64,000 nucleotides of DNA from Quercus robur (GCF_932294415.1 NC_065539.1:31622001-31686000); one strand, 5' to 3'. Positions 32,798 to 45,163 are shown, counted from the first letter of the stretch. Notes: generated by a model not told the origin, from the sequence alone. Made by a program: numbers and translations.

Positions 32798-35700
32798 ATG
32801 GATTTTCGCATTGGCAGCATTTTCTACCTGTTCGTCTTATCCTCTCTTCTCTGCTCGCAATCTAGGGTTTGTTCTTTCTCACTCAACCTCATCTCTGCCT
32901 AAATTTACTACGAAATTGGATTGGATCTATTGATTCAATTCTCCGTTTCAATTTGGTTGATTTCGATTTACAGGCTGAAGATACTGCTTCCGTTTTCTTC
33001 ATCGATAGCTCAACTCGCCAATTTCTTCGCACTCCATCATCTAACGATGTCGTTCAGGTCATTCCTTGTTCTTAATTTTTTTTTTTTTTCTTTATCAACT
33101 GCGCTACTTTCTTTTTTTCTTTTTTCTTTTTTTGTTTTCTTACGGAAATGTAAATTCAATCTTAGATTGAACAAGTTGAGTTACATGTGCATCCTGTGCG
33201 GTGCTTAGGAATTTTATTGACTTTTTAGTGTTTCGTATGTGTCGTGGTTTAGTTTCGAGTTTAAAGAATTGGGCATCAAACTTAGATAATTTTAATTTAA
33301 TTTTTTTTCATGCATCAATGCCATTTCTGATCACTCTGTTGTTCATATACCCCTTTTTTTTCATAAAGAAACTTTTTTTTTTTTTATCATAAATGTTTTG
33401 TTGTTGGAGAACAATATCTATAGGAAACGGTAGTTTTATAATTCAATCTTAAGAAACACTGAGTTTCTGGCATTTTATTAAGTTGCAAATGTATGAAATT
33501 TCGTTTTTTATTATAATTTTATAATTCAATAATTGGAGGATGGGGAATCTAGATGTCTCCTATAGAAACACCAAGAAGTGCCAACCGGTTAAACTACAAA
33601 GCTCTTGGCTGAAAGGTATGAAAATTCTTTATTAATGTTTGAAAAAGCAAGAAAATTAGAAAAGGTTGTTTTTCAGTCTATTTATAATCATATATATATA
33701 TATATATATATATATTCATAAAGGGTATGTTTGGATTTGTCGATTTGAAATCACGGATTTGAAAATCAGTCGTTGGACTAAATTGCTTAATATTAAATTT
33801 CATAACACATTATTATGTGAGCTTTTTTAACTAATAGCCTAGTTGTTGGCTTGTAGGACTGTTGCTTTTACTTATCAAAAAATGATTATGTGAGCTTTTG
33901 AGATTTTGCTCAAACAATAACACTTTTGAAATTATGGATTTGAATTGACATCTTACACCTATTCATTTCAAATTCACATATTGATTACGCTCAAATCCCT
34001 CCGTTAACTTGATAGATAGTAAAAAATTCGGCATCTCATACTTTATTCAAGTTATTAAACTAAAATTGAAATCCAAATCCTTCCCTTTAAACATCTATGT
34101 CCAAACAAATCAAAAAATGTTTGAATTTTATGGTGTTTTGGTAGATATTGTCTTCTAGCACATGAATTTAGTTATTCACAGCAGGGGATAATCGATTGAT
34201 GCCTTCATATGATCTTCTCACCATATGTACCCATTTTTACTCTTCACAGCCTGATTCAATGTTGCCCTCAGAAGTTGGAGCTGCAGTATCAGTCTTACTT
34301 GGTTTTTCACCACCCTTGACACTTTCAGCTGCTGGTTCATCTAAGGTTATTGAAATTCTTATTAAGTGAAATGGGATTTTCAACTGTCTTCATGTTTGGC
34401 TTGGTTCACAACTTTGTTTGTCTTTTGCAGTTGAATGAGGTTCTCAAGCCTAATCCATTTGATAGGCCTCGTGCGGTTTTTATCCTGGAAGTCCAAGGAA
34501 CAGGTTTTTTGAAATGCATTTTGGACAACTATAACTCTCAGTTTTATTATGTTATTGTAATTTTGTTGGCCTAGTATTTAGATTAATGTTTTTATAATTT
34601 CAGATCCTAAGCTAGTGGTCAACTCAAATAATGCCATGTTCAGCAGTGCGTCTGAGAGAAAGGTTAGTTTTGGTTTGGAGAAAGCTGCTGACATTCAACT
34701 TCCAGGTACGTAATCTTTTCTAAACATTTATGATTGGAAAATATAATTTAAGATTATGAGATATTTTTACATCTAGATCATTTTATCATAAGCTGCTGAC
34801 ATTTAACTTGTATGATTTGCCACAGATGAAAACAAAGTCTCCGTGTTGTCCCTGGATGAACCCTTGGCAGATTATACTGACAAGGAAATTGGTGAATTTG
34901 TGAGTCATCACTGATGTTATTATATGTTGGATTTCATTTTCATGCTGTTTTTCCCTTTCTTGTACTGCTTCATTTTGTTCACAACTTCACATCTGGGACC
35001 TAGCTTTCTTCTTCTAATACTTTTATTTTTATTTTTATTTGTTTCTGTTTAGGCATCTTGGATGGATGGTTCTTATATTGCCGATTCCCTGGAGCCATTA
35101 AATGGGGATTTAACCATCCCCTTGGCAGATGGTGCCAACATGAATCTCCATATGTCAAAGGTTTACTAAGGATTTTTTTTTCCCTACATGTCTATCCATT
35201 TTATTATTGAGAGATGATTCTATTTTTTTTAGTAATGAAATTTCTCGCATTTGATTCAAAAAATTAAATTTCATTTGTTTTCAGAAAGCAGAAAGGGATT
35301 TTATTGTAAGTCTTCTGTCTCTGATTCACAATTTTAGAAGGGCAGTAGAGTTGCATGAAGATTTGGCACAAAGTACACGAAGTCCAGCTGAGTTGATAAC
35401 AGGCTGTTTTGATGGCTTTAAGGTGGTACACCCCATTATTCTTTTAGTTTTAATCTTTTAAATTTTGTTATGCAATCCAATTTACTGCAGATTTTTATGA
35501 GTTTGAATAACAAGAACAACAGTTGCTAGATTCAAGAGGCTTATTCTTGGAAACATCCTTTACAGATTTTACATTTTATTTTCCTATTTTCTGTTAAGTA
35601 CATTTTATTGTCTTATTAATTAAACTACAACAGTAGACTACACAATGTGGGTAGCCTTCCACTTCCTTGTTAGAAGCGTTCAGTAGGTGACTTTGTACTA

Positions 35701-38700
35701 GCTGGGAAAATTTGATGTACACATTTGTTCATTGTAGCTTGCGGCATCTTATGTGTAATTTGATCTGGGGTTCCTGAATTTCCTTGCTTCAATTACCTGT
35801 GTAGTTGACTTATTAAATATTTGATCTTTGAAAGAAAGTGGCCTTTGCTGTTATTTTTTATGTGATTCTGTGGACCTTTGAAGAATAAAATGATAGGATT
35901 CATGTTGAGATGAGCTCAATGCCTCTTGAGGTTTAGAGCAAAGTAAGAACCTCTTCTAGCATCTTTGGTTTCATAAGGCTTTCAAGGGCATTGCTTTATC
36001 ATGATTGGGGATGAGCCAAGTGGTGCCCTCTTTTTAGTTGTTGGGGACTGACTGATCTTTCTTCTCTCTTTGTCTGCTTAACTTAGACTATTGAGATTTG
36101 TCAGTGATAATATATCTCTCTCTGTGTGTTCTCTCACTGTGTATATGTGTGTGTCTATTATGCTTACTATTTGTGCTATTATTTATAGATTTTAGCTTCA
36201 CACACACACGCGCGCACACACACATACATATATATATTTATTTGTTTGTTTATTTATTTATAAATTTCACAATGAAAACAGGCTTTCTCAGAGCAATATG
36301 GATCTGATGGTGTTTCTAAGCATGGAGTGGATCTATTGGTAGCTACATTGTCCAAGATATTTGATTCATTCCAAGAAGCATACAAAGGTCAATTATCTTA
36401 TTTCTTTGAAGTCATTACATGATCTTAAGCTTTAGCTTTGTGGCTTTTGTCATGCCATGCTGCCATGCCAATTTAACTATAAAACTCTCAAATTACCTCA
36501 TAGGCTTCACATAATGCTATCAGTGTTACAATTTCTTTTTCTGTTTCTATGATAACCTTGGGTTTTGATTAATGTAAAGGAGTGGAATAGTAAACTAGTG
36601 GAATTTAAACACAAACTTCATATGAGCAGATCCCTTTTGATGCAACTATGTATTTTGGAAGATTAATGATCATGTGTGATCGCTGCTATCTTTCAAATTT
36701 TATTTAGTGATCACCTTTTCTTTTTCCTTATAAATTCAAATTGGTTGAAATTTTTCCCCCCGCGTATCATTTAAATCAGTGGTAATTAATAATATGACAG
36801 GTCAAATTGTTGGAGTCATCTTCTTTCATGGGACACCTCCCACAGAGTCGGGCAAGCTGTTGAATGTGATGTATACTTCTCAGCCATCTGCACGCTGGTT
36901 GGTGGAAACAGAAGGCTCCCGTAGTGAGTTTGATCCACAAGTGGTGTTGGTTAGGTGGACACTTGCCTGGCTCACTGGAATTATTCTTCTCATTTCAACC
37001 TTCATAGGGGTAAGATTGGAAATTAAATAAAGGCTTACTAGTGAGAAGGTGTTGGGTATCAAATGATACCACGTCAACTGTATCAAATCCAATAAGTGAA
37101 AGACATGTCTGGAAGAAATAACTACCTCACTAACAAATGAAAGACATGTTAGTGGGTAATTATTTTTGCATACGTTTCTCATTTATTGGATTTTGATATG
37201 GATGATGTGATATTATTTGATACAAAATACTTTTTTCCTTACCAACATGTTTTACACAATTTAAACTGAAAACCAGTACTGGTCAAAAGCTCTATGCAAT
37301 GCAACCCAAGATGAGTGTGTTCACACATTATGTACACATGCATGCACATATTTTGCTACAAAAAAGCACAAGTTTCCTTATTCTGTATCTTTAATTTTGA
37401 GGGAACTGCCAATGAGCTCTAGCCCAACTGGCACCTCCTCCCCTCATGGGTCCAAGACCCATTGGGTGCATGCTTAACTTACTAATAATAAATACTTGAG
37501 GGAACTAGGAAAAAATAATTGATTGTAAACTAATGAAATGGTTAGGTGCATTCTAAATGAGTCTTATTGAGCTTCTGGTCAAAAAGAAAACCAGCCCTGC
37601 ATTTGAAATTAACTTGTCACATTCCGTAGTAATTGACTTAAGGCTACAAAGTAGACTTTAGAATCCGCAGATTGTATCAATTCTTGATTTGCTACCAGCA
37701 TTTTCTCTATGAGATTGTTAAAAAACACAGGACTAGCAAAAGCAATGCATTTTAGATGTCAAAATCCAATGCAGTTTCTCTTATTTATCTATTTATTTAT
37801 TTATGTAACTCAAGTAAAAGCGCTAGCCACATCTGTGCTATACCTCAAAAGGACTAGTCATAATTGAAGCTCCTTACAGTTGTTAATAAAGCCTAGATCT
37901 ACCCAGTAAATACCCGATGTGGGACTCATCACACACCCACATACATCACACAATCAATCAAATTGGGGCATCGCAATCTTCCCCACTTAAATCCCTAACG
38001 TCCTCGTTAGGGCCCATTTTGTGGGGTAGTGTCTCTTCTCCCACACAGGGTTATCGGGCCGGTTCTGATACCATATATAACAACCCAAGGAAAAGCGCTA
38101 GCCACATCTGCGATATACCTCAAAAGGACTAGTCACAATTGAGGCTCCTTACAGTTGTTAATAAAACCCAGATCTACCCAGTAAATACCCGATGTGGGAC
38201 TCATCACACACCAACACACATCACACAATCAATCAAATTGGGGCATCGCAATTTATTTTTTGATTTATATATATGATCTTGTAGAACTAGGTGACTTTAT
38301 ACATAATTCAACAACAGTTTAAATTATATTATTGGTACTGTTAGCCATCACTTTGGTCTAGGAAATTCACATAGTACCCAAATATTGAGAACTTTGTATG
38401 GTTGGATATCCGTGTTTGTCTGTTCTTGTTCTTCTTTGGTAGAATTATTGATCTTTTAATTTTCAGATTGTAATTCTTTAGAAGTTTCTTTGCTAATAAA
38501 AAAAATCAAAGGCAAGTCTTAGGTAGTTTTTGATGATTATGTATCCAAGTTGAGGGAATGAAAAAAAAGTAGAGGAAGACCAAAAAGAACGTTAGTAGAA
38601 GTAAAAAAAATAAGATATGACAATTAGGGAAGCAACAGAGTGTATGACTTCAGATATAACATTTTGAGAAGCAGTTCAAATATAATAAAATGGAGGAAAA

Positions 38701-39067
38701 GAATACATGTGGCTGACCCTAACTAATTTGTTGAGGATCTGTTGATGACCCCAAAAATTTGGGACTTAGGCTTGTTGTTTTAATGATTATGTGTACATTG
38801 TTTATCTGGTGTCTTTTGATCGATTTTGTGGATCATGTGAGCTTTTTTGCATTTGAGTTGGATGCTGCAAGTAGGAGATGGTTAGACCATATTATGGATT
38901 TTCTATGTTTAGGGCTAGAATGGTATTTAAGTGGATAGCATTTATAATTGACTTGTGGCAAGATCGTCATTAACTTCTTTGTCTTTATTTCTCTGCAGGT
39001 ATACTTCCTTCTCAATATGCCCATCACAAAGGACACCCTTCTGTATTCTAATGTGAAGCTCGACTAA
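32798..39067 (+). CDS. Type I membrane protein of the plant DUF7794 family
   Basis: Eleven exons, all GT-AG: 32798-32866, 32974-33057, 34250-34345, 34431-34503, 34604-34705, 34826-34899, 35053-35160, 35285-35422, 36282-36387, 36801-37009, 38999-39067. They join in frame to 375 residues. Residues 1-21 are a signal peptide (MDFRIGSIFYLFVLSSLLCS). A luminal region of about 310 residues starts AEDTASVFFIDSS and includes FDRPRAVFILEVQGTD. One membrane segment (about 336-358, LAWLTGIILLISTFIG) precedes a short tail ending YSNVKLD. I recognise an uncharacterised plant family annotated as DUF7794; no enzyme motif is seen. Probably an endomembrane protein. Introns 2 and 10 contain transposon debris, but all splice sites and the frame look intact. 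Confidence 0.85.
33533..33605 (-). mobile_element. SINE fragment in intron 2
   Basis: On the minus strand CCAAGAGCTTTGTAGTTTAA and CCGGTTGGCACTTCTTGG form a box-A-like head, similar to 20693-20785. The box B is degenerate. A (TA)n run follows at 33692-33714. Confidence 0.4.
33827..33884 (+). mobile_element. 58-bp micro-retroposon in intron 2
   Basis: Flanked by the exact 15-bp direct repeat ATTATGTGAGCTTTT (33812-33826 and 33885-33899). The insert ends CTTATCAAAAAA(TG), like other retroposon tails in this window (46421, 46466). It is a severely 5'-truncated LINE or SINE copy. Confidence 0.65.
37408..37492 (+). mobile_element. tRNA-derived SINE head in intron 10
   Basis: Box A TAGCCCAACTGG and box B GGGTCCAAGACCC are spaced as in tRNA-derived SINEs, and the segment is followed by an A-rich end. 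A related copy at 54658 begins AATGAGCTTTAGCTCAAATGG. Confidence 0.6.
37804..38250 (-). mobile_element. TRIM (miniature LTR retrotransposon) in intron 10
   Basis: Two direct ~172-bp terminal repeats (37804-37974 and about 38076-38250) flank about 100 bp. On the minus strand the internal part starts with TGGTATCAGAACC (38061-38073), a tRNA-iMet primer site. It ends in the purine tract AAGTGGGGAAGAT before the second repeat. The target duplication ATTTA lies at 37799-37803 and 38251-38255 (in an ATTTA-rich setting, so weaker as evidence). No coding capacity. It is not the 5S-bearing Cassandra type; I see no 5S motif. Confidence 0.85.
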
Positions 39068-39685
39068 GCCTGAAAAGGATACACTTGATAGATCACCTGC
39101 CAGATTACAGATTACACCAGATCGCCAGTGAAACTTATTTTGCATGGGGGCGTTTTGTAGATGTCTCATTACCAATGTCCTTGTTGTTCATGAATATCTC
39201 CCTCCTAAGTTGTTCTGTGGTATCTAATAGCTAATAAGATGTTCTCTTTGTTTAGGCGTTAGGGGCTAGATCAATGAGAATTGGGGTTATATAAAAGTAA
39301 ATTTTTAAGACACAAGGTTGTTTTATGTAAAGCATGGTCCTGGGCACCATAGGGTGGGAGGGGGACAACTGGGAACTTAAGATGATTTTATGATGATGTG
39401 CATTTTGGATATATGAGGGTGATTCCGCTTTGAACTGTACTTGACGATGGACTTCTTGATCAACGTTGTTATTTTCTGAGTTTTGAAATAGTGAGTAAGT
39501 TTGATTTATTTCTCCTCAATGATTAGCATTATCCTTCTTGCATGTGCACGTTGCGTGCAAGCCTCTAAACTAAATCCGCAGTGGGGTGTTCAAATGCCGA
39601 CCTCAATTGACTGCCACTTCTGGGGTCAATTGTGCTGATCGGTGCTTAAATGAAGAAACTCAGTGTAGCACTTGGTTTAGGATTT
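39068..39685 (+). other. 3' UTR and downstream flank of the DUF7794-family gene
   Basis: No other gene. The first ~300 bp probably form the 3' UTR; no single poly(A) signal stands out (AATAAG-like word near 39230). Confidence 0.4.
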
Positions 39686-39694
39686 TCCAAACAA

Positions 39695-39745
39695 CCCCCC
39701 CCCCCCCCCCCCCCCTCCCCCCCCCCCAAAAAAAAAACCCCCACA
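39695..39745. repeat. C homopolymer followed by A-run
   Basis: About 32 C with one T, then about 10 A and CCCCCACACACAC. Likely a hotspot for sequencing or assembly error. Confidence 0.85.
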
Positions 39746-39769
39746 CACACATATATGTGTGTATATATA

Positions 39770-39935
39770 TTCTTTGTGAATCTGGATTTGCCAAAATCCA
39801 CTTTTCATGTCAAATTTAGAAAAGATTATTGCTTGACGTAATCTGTTTATTTGATCTTTTTTGTTTGGGATAGGGGATCTGATCCATTCTAGAACTTTGT
39901 TTAGTTGTTTGTAACTAATCTTGGTATTCCTCATT
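39770..39935 (-). pseudogene. Reverse-transcriptase fragment, pararetrovirus-like
   Basis: A ~55-residue minus-strand frame contains YKQLNKVLEWIR, PIPNKKDQINRL and IFSKFDMKSGFWQIQIHKE. The last is the RT block A region with the catalytic Asp of F-D-x-K-S-G. The IPNK-D-IN-RL spacing and SGFWQI look more like plant pararetroviruses (Caulimoviridae) than Tat elements. The fragment ends abruptly at a (CA)/(TA) and poly(C) tract, and no YxDD block is present. It is a dead genomic relic. A Ty3/gypsy origin remains possible. Confidence 0.5.
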
Positions 39936-40160
39936 TTAAGTTTAGCATTGTTATTTTTAGATACAAAGTTTAGCATTATTTTGGACATAAAAGATATTAA
40001 AGTAAATTGTGAAAACATGTAAATGCACTTTTTTTCATAACAAACTGCAACTGCGTGTTTGGTAAATCTTAACAAATACCTGTTGTAAAAAAGTGACTTT
40101 TCCAAATACAAAGGAGACTTGCGTTCTTGTGTAGCAGTTAGAGTGTTGCAATTGCAAGAC

Positions 40161-40248
40161 GACACAGGGTGAATCTAATTCAGCTTTTTGAATAAGTGCA
40201 ATATGACACAGGGTGAATCTGATTCAGCTTTTTGAATAAATGCAATAT
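40161..40248. repeat. 44-bp tandem duplication
   Basis: GACACAGGGTGAATCT(A/G)ATTC... repeats at 40161 and 40205 with two differences. Confidence 0.8.
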
Positions 40249-40602
40249 GAAATTGAGCCTTTTTTAAAAATAGTGTTCGTTAAAAAATGTTTTTTTAAAA
40301 AGTTGAGTATTTGGCTAGCACTTATCATAATTGCGGTTTGAGATATAAATTACCAAAAAGAACAATATGGATATTTCTTTCATTCTTATGATTTCAACTT
40401 CTTAATACTAATAATAATAATAGTAATAATAAGACCCCTTTTTTTGTCTTTTGGTTATTATTTGTGTCATAATTATTTGTTATTGTTATTAATGACTTCT
40501 TATTAATTGTAATTAATTCTTTAATTGTTAGTCATTATAGAGCACAAAATGATCAGAGTGTACATGGATTAGGTTGGAAGGTTTTTACAATCCAATATAT
40601 AT

Positions 40603-41376
40603 TGCGGCGATAGGAGGTCCGAGCAGGCGTGTCAGACTATAGGCCATGCCCAAGGATAAACAGAAGCCCGAGGATGGTCAACGAGATTGTTAAGCCTTGA
40701 TCAATGGGCCGAGGACAAAGGAAAAGAATAATGGATCAGCTTTGATTTCCGAGGAGCTGAGCCACCTCGGGAGGGGTTCAAGGAGGTAACCGTTATGGAA
40801 TGATAAGTTTTAGGTAAAGTAGCAAAAAATTTAGTCTACCATGAAAGACAAAATTCAGTCAACCATGAAAGGCTGCCACCACCACATTAAATGCACTGCA
40901 CTTAATGAACTGGCCGTATTTATGAAGAAATGACACCTGAACAGTGGCAACTCTGCTCACAGCTACCAACAAAGCTTCCAAGAGGTCCTGATGGGACAAG
41001 CATCCTAGAGATTTTCTACTAAATCAACAGGTGGGAAGGCTGGGATGAAAGGTTGAAGGACTATATAAGGAAGTGATCACCATGAAAAATGGGGCACGTA
41101 ATCTAAAAAAAGAAAAACAAAAAGGAGAAAGATAGTGTATTCATATAGACTTGAGTTGAATATAAGAACATCTCATCCTCGAACTTGACCGAGGAGCGTT
41201 ATTTCCATTAATCCGTGTCTCTAATCTTACTGTCTTAAGTCCTATCAACTGTGGTCACTTTTCTTGTAGAGTCGTTCCCTGGCTCAATCCATTCTCTTAC
41301 AAAATACATTGTTTTGGGCTTAGTGGGCCATTGTCCATTGTTCTTGGTGGGCTTGAGTTCATTTTACGTCCTTACA
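40603..41376 (+). repeat. 5' LTR of a second Tat-like gypsy element
   Basis: It starts TGCGGCGATAGGAGG and ends GTCCTTACA, two bases before the PBS. TATA box TATATAAGG at 41062-41070. The left end is inferred from the TG only; no second LTR is present to align. Confidence 0.65.
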
Positions 41377-41378
41377 AT

Positions 41379-41396
41379 TGGTACCGTCTGTGGGAA
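41379..41396 (+). other. Primer-binding site of the second Tat-like element
   Basis: TGGTACCGTCTGTGGGAA after a two-base AT spacer. One base differs from the site at 8620-8637. Confidence 0.7.
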
Positions 41397-41426
41397 CTAG
41401 GGAAGCACTTGCAGTTTTGACCAACC

Positions 41427-43533
41427 ATGGTGGGTTCAGGACCAAATAAAGAAGAATATATGGTATCATAATGTGAAGACCAATTTGTTAATCTGGAAAG
41501 AAGGAGAGATCATGAGGTTAACCGGACTCCTAGTGTACGTACAAGTCATACTAGCAAGAGTCACTCTAGAATTGGAAGTCATGTCTCACATGGGGAGGAA
41601 TCACAGAACCTAAGATTGGAGATAGACCATTTGCGTAGAAAATTACGTCGTAAACAACGAGAGGCATCCCCTTTTAGTTCCGGAATTGATTCAAGTGGAG
41701 ATGGCAGTTACAAACCCAAGGTCTAGAACAGCCCCTAGTAAATCTTTCTCTCTATCTTCACAGTTGGATAGGGAGGAGCAATATCATAGGAAGAAGAATA
41801 AAAAGACTGACCCCTAGGAGTATGGGGAATGACACGATGTGTAAGGCTTTGCGTCAGATTTCTAAATCACCATTTACACACAAGATTGATAGGGCTAAAC
41901 TCCCTCGCTGATTTACACAACCCACTTTTACTATTTATAACGGGAGGACCAACCCAGAAGAGCATGTTAGTCATTTCAATTAGAGGATGGCTGCTCACTC
42001 TAGGAATGAAACTTTGATGTGCAAGGTGTTTCCCTCTAGCTTGGGACCTGTCGCAATAAGGTGGTTTGATGGGTTGGATGAGGGCTCAATTAGCTCTTTT
42101 GAAGAGCTCACTAGGGCTTTCGAGGCTCGATTTGTTACGTGTAACAAGGTTCCTCATCCTTTAGATTCCCTGCTATCTATGATAATGAGAGAGGGTGAAA
42201 CCCTAAAAACTTACTCAGATAGGTACTAGGCAACGTTTAATAAGATAGACAAAGATTTTGAAGACGTGGCAATAAGGAAATTTAAAGTTGGCCTCTCCAC
42301 CGAGCATGATTTGATGAAGTCCCTAACAATGAAACCTGAGCAAAGCATGCGCCAATTTACGGATCAGATTGATAAGCACAAATGAGTTGAGGAGGATAAA
42401 CAGCAAAGGAAGGGGAAGGCAAAGATTGCTCCTCTTGACCGAAGAGATTTCAAGTCGGAGAGATATAATAACAGCCGACCTAGGAGGGATTTTGCTAGAC
42501 ATACTGGGCATCCTAGTGCGCAAGTGGTTAGTACAATGTTCAAGGAGCTTGTTCATCAAATCCTTGAGAAGATAAAAGTTGAACCATACTTTAAGTGGCC
42601 AAACAAAATGGAAGGTAACCCCACGAAGCGTAATCAGGCTTTTTACTATCAGTATCACCAGGATCGTGGACACACTACTGAGGATTGTAGAACTCTCCGT
42701 GATTACTTGGAACAATTGGTCAAGGTAGGGAAGCTAAGACATTTTATGCATCAACCCTTTAGGCAAGAAAGTCAGGTTGGGTCGGCATACCAGAGGGAGT
42801 CTGTCTCGAGACCATCCCTGGGAACAATTAGTGTTATTTTTACAGCCCCAGGTCGGATTAGGGGATGCCCTTCTAGGGTTATCTCCATAGCAAGACCAAA
42901 TATCGAGGATTCGGTCCTAGAGTCTAAACGAGAGAGATTGGAAGTCCGACTAGCTTTGAGCTTTTCTGATTTTACTATCAGTATCACCAAGATCGTGGAC
43001 AGACTACCGAGGATTGTAGAACTCTCTGTGATTACTTGGAACAATTGGTCAAGGTAGGGAAGCTAAGACATTTTATGCATCAACCCTCTAGGCAAGAGAG
43101 TCAGGTTAGGTCGGCATACCAGAGGGAGTCTGTCTCGAGACCATCCCTGGGAACAATTAGTGTTATTTTTACAGCCCCAGGTCAGATTAAGGGATGCCTT
43201 TCTAGGGTTATCTCCATAGCAAGACCAAATACCGAGGATTCGGTCCTTGAGTCTAAACGAGGGAGATTGGAAGTCCGACTAGCTTTGAGCTTTTCTGATG
43301 AAGACAAGGTTGGAACTTATTAATCGCATGCTTATGCCTTAGTAGTAACCCTTCGGATTAGAGGGCACGATGTAAGGAGGGTCTTGGTAGACTAAGGCAG
43401 TAGGGCAAAGATCATGTATCTCGACCTAATTTGATTTGAAACATGAGGACTTGATTAGTTATGACTCCCTTTTGGTGTGATTTGATGGGAGGATAGTCAT
43501 CCCAAGGGGCTTGATCAACTTGCCTATTCACCG
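41427..43533 (+). pseudogene. Gag and protease start of the second Tat-like element
   Basis: ATG at 41427 (MVGSGPNKEEYMVS, then a stop). The gag domain at 41987-42229 reads LMCKVFPSSLGPVAIRWFDG and SFEELTRAFEARFVTCNKVP, close to the minus-strand copy at 7810-8064. KVEPYFKWPNKMEGNP and a knuckle with lost cysteines (YYQYHQDRGHTTEDC) follow. A 329-bp duplication (42642-43299) shifts the frame. The protease reads RIRGHDVRRVLVD, stop, GSRAKIMY, then FDGRIVIPRGLINLP. It ends at 43533, where inverted LINE sequence begins. RT, RNase H and integrase are absent. Confidence 0.8.
42642..43299. repeat. Tandem duplication, 2 x 329 bp, in gag
   Basis: 42642-42970 and 42971-43299 align without gaps. I count roughly 14 differences, nearly all transitions. 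The length is not a multiple of three, so the duplication itself breaks the gag-pol frame. Confidence 0.85.
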
Positions 43534-43535
43534 AC

Positions 43536-44117
43536 AATCTCCCCTTATGGGCTAGCTACTTTTCCACATCTTCTTAAGGGTTTTTCCAGTGGAAGATTCA
43601 CCCTTATTCTTATGAATTTTGCTTAGTTTGACATCCATGATCTAGCATCTGCTTCCATAAAGATCCCCAAATTACTATCTATCTCCTTCCTTATCTTCTT
43701 TGTCATAATATCAAAAGGCAAACCCCAAATTTGCACCCAAAAAGGGGAATGGATAAAAGTGATGTTGTTTGCTGTCATTCCCCTCTCCCATCTTTTGAGC
43801 AAGAGGAGATTATTTTCAAAATTCCATGGCCCAATGGTTTCAACCCACCTTAGCTGGAATTCGCTGGCAAACTTAAATTGGAAAATGTCATTCCCAACTT
43901 CTACAATCTTCAAATCCTGGCCTATTTTCCAAACGATCCTTAGTGTGTTCCTTAAAGCACATAGGTTCTGCTTTCTGTCCGTCAAGAGTTTCCCCATCAG
44001 ACTTAGAGAGCATTCTTCTATTACTTGTGTTTTATCTTCTTTTGAAATTGAGATCTGGAACTCTTCTTCTTCCATTAGTTGCAAATTCTTCAAAACTTCT
44101 ATTAGCTCTTGCTCCAT
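43536..44117 (-). pseudogene. LINE ORF1 N-terminal relic (DUF4283)
   Basis: Start at 44117 (MEQELIEVLKNLQLMEEEEF). DUF4283 motifs: CSLSLMGKLLTDRKQN, RIVWKIGQDLKIVEVG, EFQLRWVETIGPWNFENN, PFWVQIWGLPFDIM. After one TAA (43631-43633 on this strand's frame) the reading continues AKFIRIRVNLPLEKPLRRCG to about 43545, then breaks into gypsy sequence. A (GA)n stretch lies at 44257-44272, upstream on this strand. It is a 5' piece without zinc knuckle, endonuclease or RT. Related to 15900-17155. Confidence 0.8.
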
Positions 44118-44279
44118 GACTGTGCGTATTATAGTGTGATTTCAAGGTTTTCGATGGTTTTGAAGGCCACCTAATCAGAACTAAAAGCTCTGATTTAAGG
44201 CCTAAGAGACTGCTCCTATAGAGGAAAGAGAAAACCACTCAAGAGAAAAAACACGAGAGAGAGAGAGAGAGAGTTAAAT

Positions 44280-45125
44280 CAAGCAATTTTCCCTTAATAT
44301 TTTGGAAAAGAGCAAATATGTCATATTGTTATTCTCTCAGTTAAACCCTAATGAAAACTTATGATTCTTAAAATATTTTATTGTATAATGTCTAAAATAC
44401 TCTCACTAAATTTTAACATCCCAAAAATTTTCTTCATGTAATTTGAGTTTTAGATAGTAGTAATTTTTGGAAAATTGGAATGATGATATAAGATATTTTA
44501 TTTGTTATCTAAAGAACATAGATTTTCTAGGTTTAAATTTTTTGAAATTTATAATTTATCTAATGGAAAATTCGATGACACATGCCTTTTGTTATTATTA
44601 TTTTTTTCTTAGCAAAACTCAATTGCTTATTGTTGGAAGATAATAATATTGGTTATTATTCTTAGAAGTTTTTAGTGAGTGAATATATTGCCTTCAGCAA
44701 ATAAGTACTAAAAAAATATTATAGTAAAATAAATATTTATATGTTAAATAGCTACCCTAATTTTGTGTGTGATTAAAATTCTTATACAAATGAGATTAAC
44801 TTTTTATAACATAATTATCAAAATTCTTAAAATTAATGTCTCTTTTGATTAATGTAAATCTCTATGTACTTCAAAAATCAAATGATTTATATCTTTTTTT
44901 TGTGATATAAATAAAATCTAGAATTGATCTTAATCATTACTCTTTTTTTTTTTCAGCAAGGCACGTGCTACCCTAACTAGTATACATAAATAATGAGAAA
45001 CCATTACATATTTTAAAAATGTATAGTTTAAAAAAAGTGTAAGCTCATACTATATATAATTAGAATCTCTTCTAAAAATATATAATTATAATTGTTTTTA
45101 ATAATTTATAATTGTTTTTAATTGT

Positions 45126-45163
<38 letters not shown>

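Noticed and set aside
36098..36307. Hydrophobic Leu/Cys-rich frame
   Set aside because: Lies in intron 8 of the DUF7794 gene over CT and CA microsatellites.
37804..38250. Cassandra-type TRIM
   Set aside because: No 5S rRNA-like segment in the terminal repeats.
39936..40165. N-terminal extension of the RT fragment frame
   Set aside because: Only the part below about 39935 resembles RT; the rest is unrelated open sequence.
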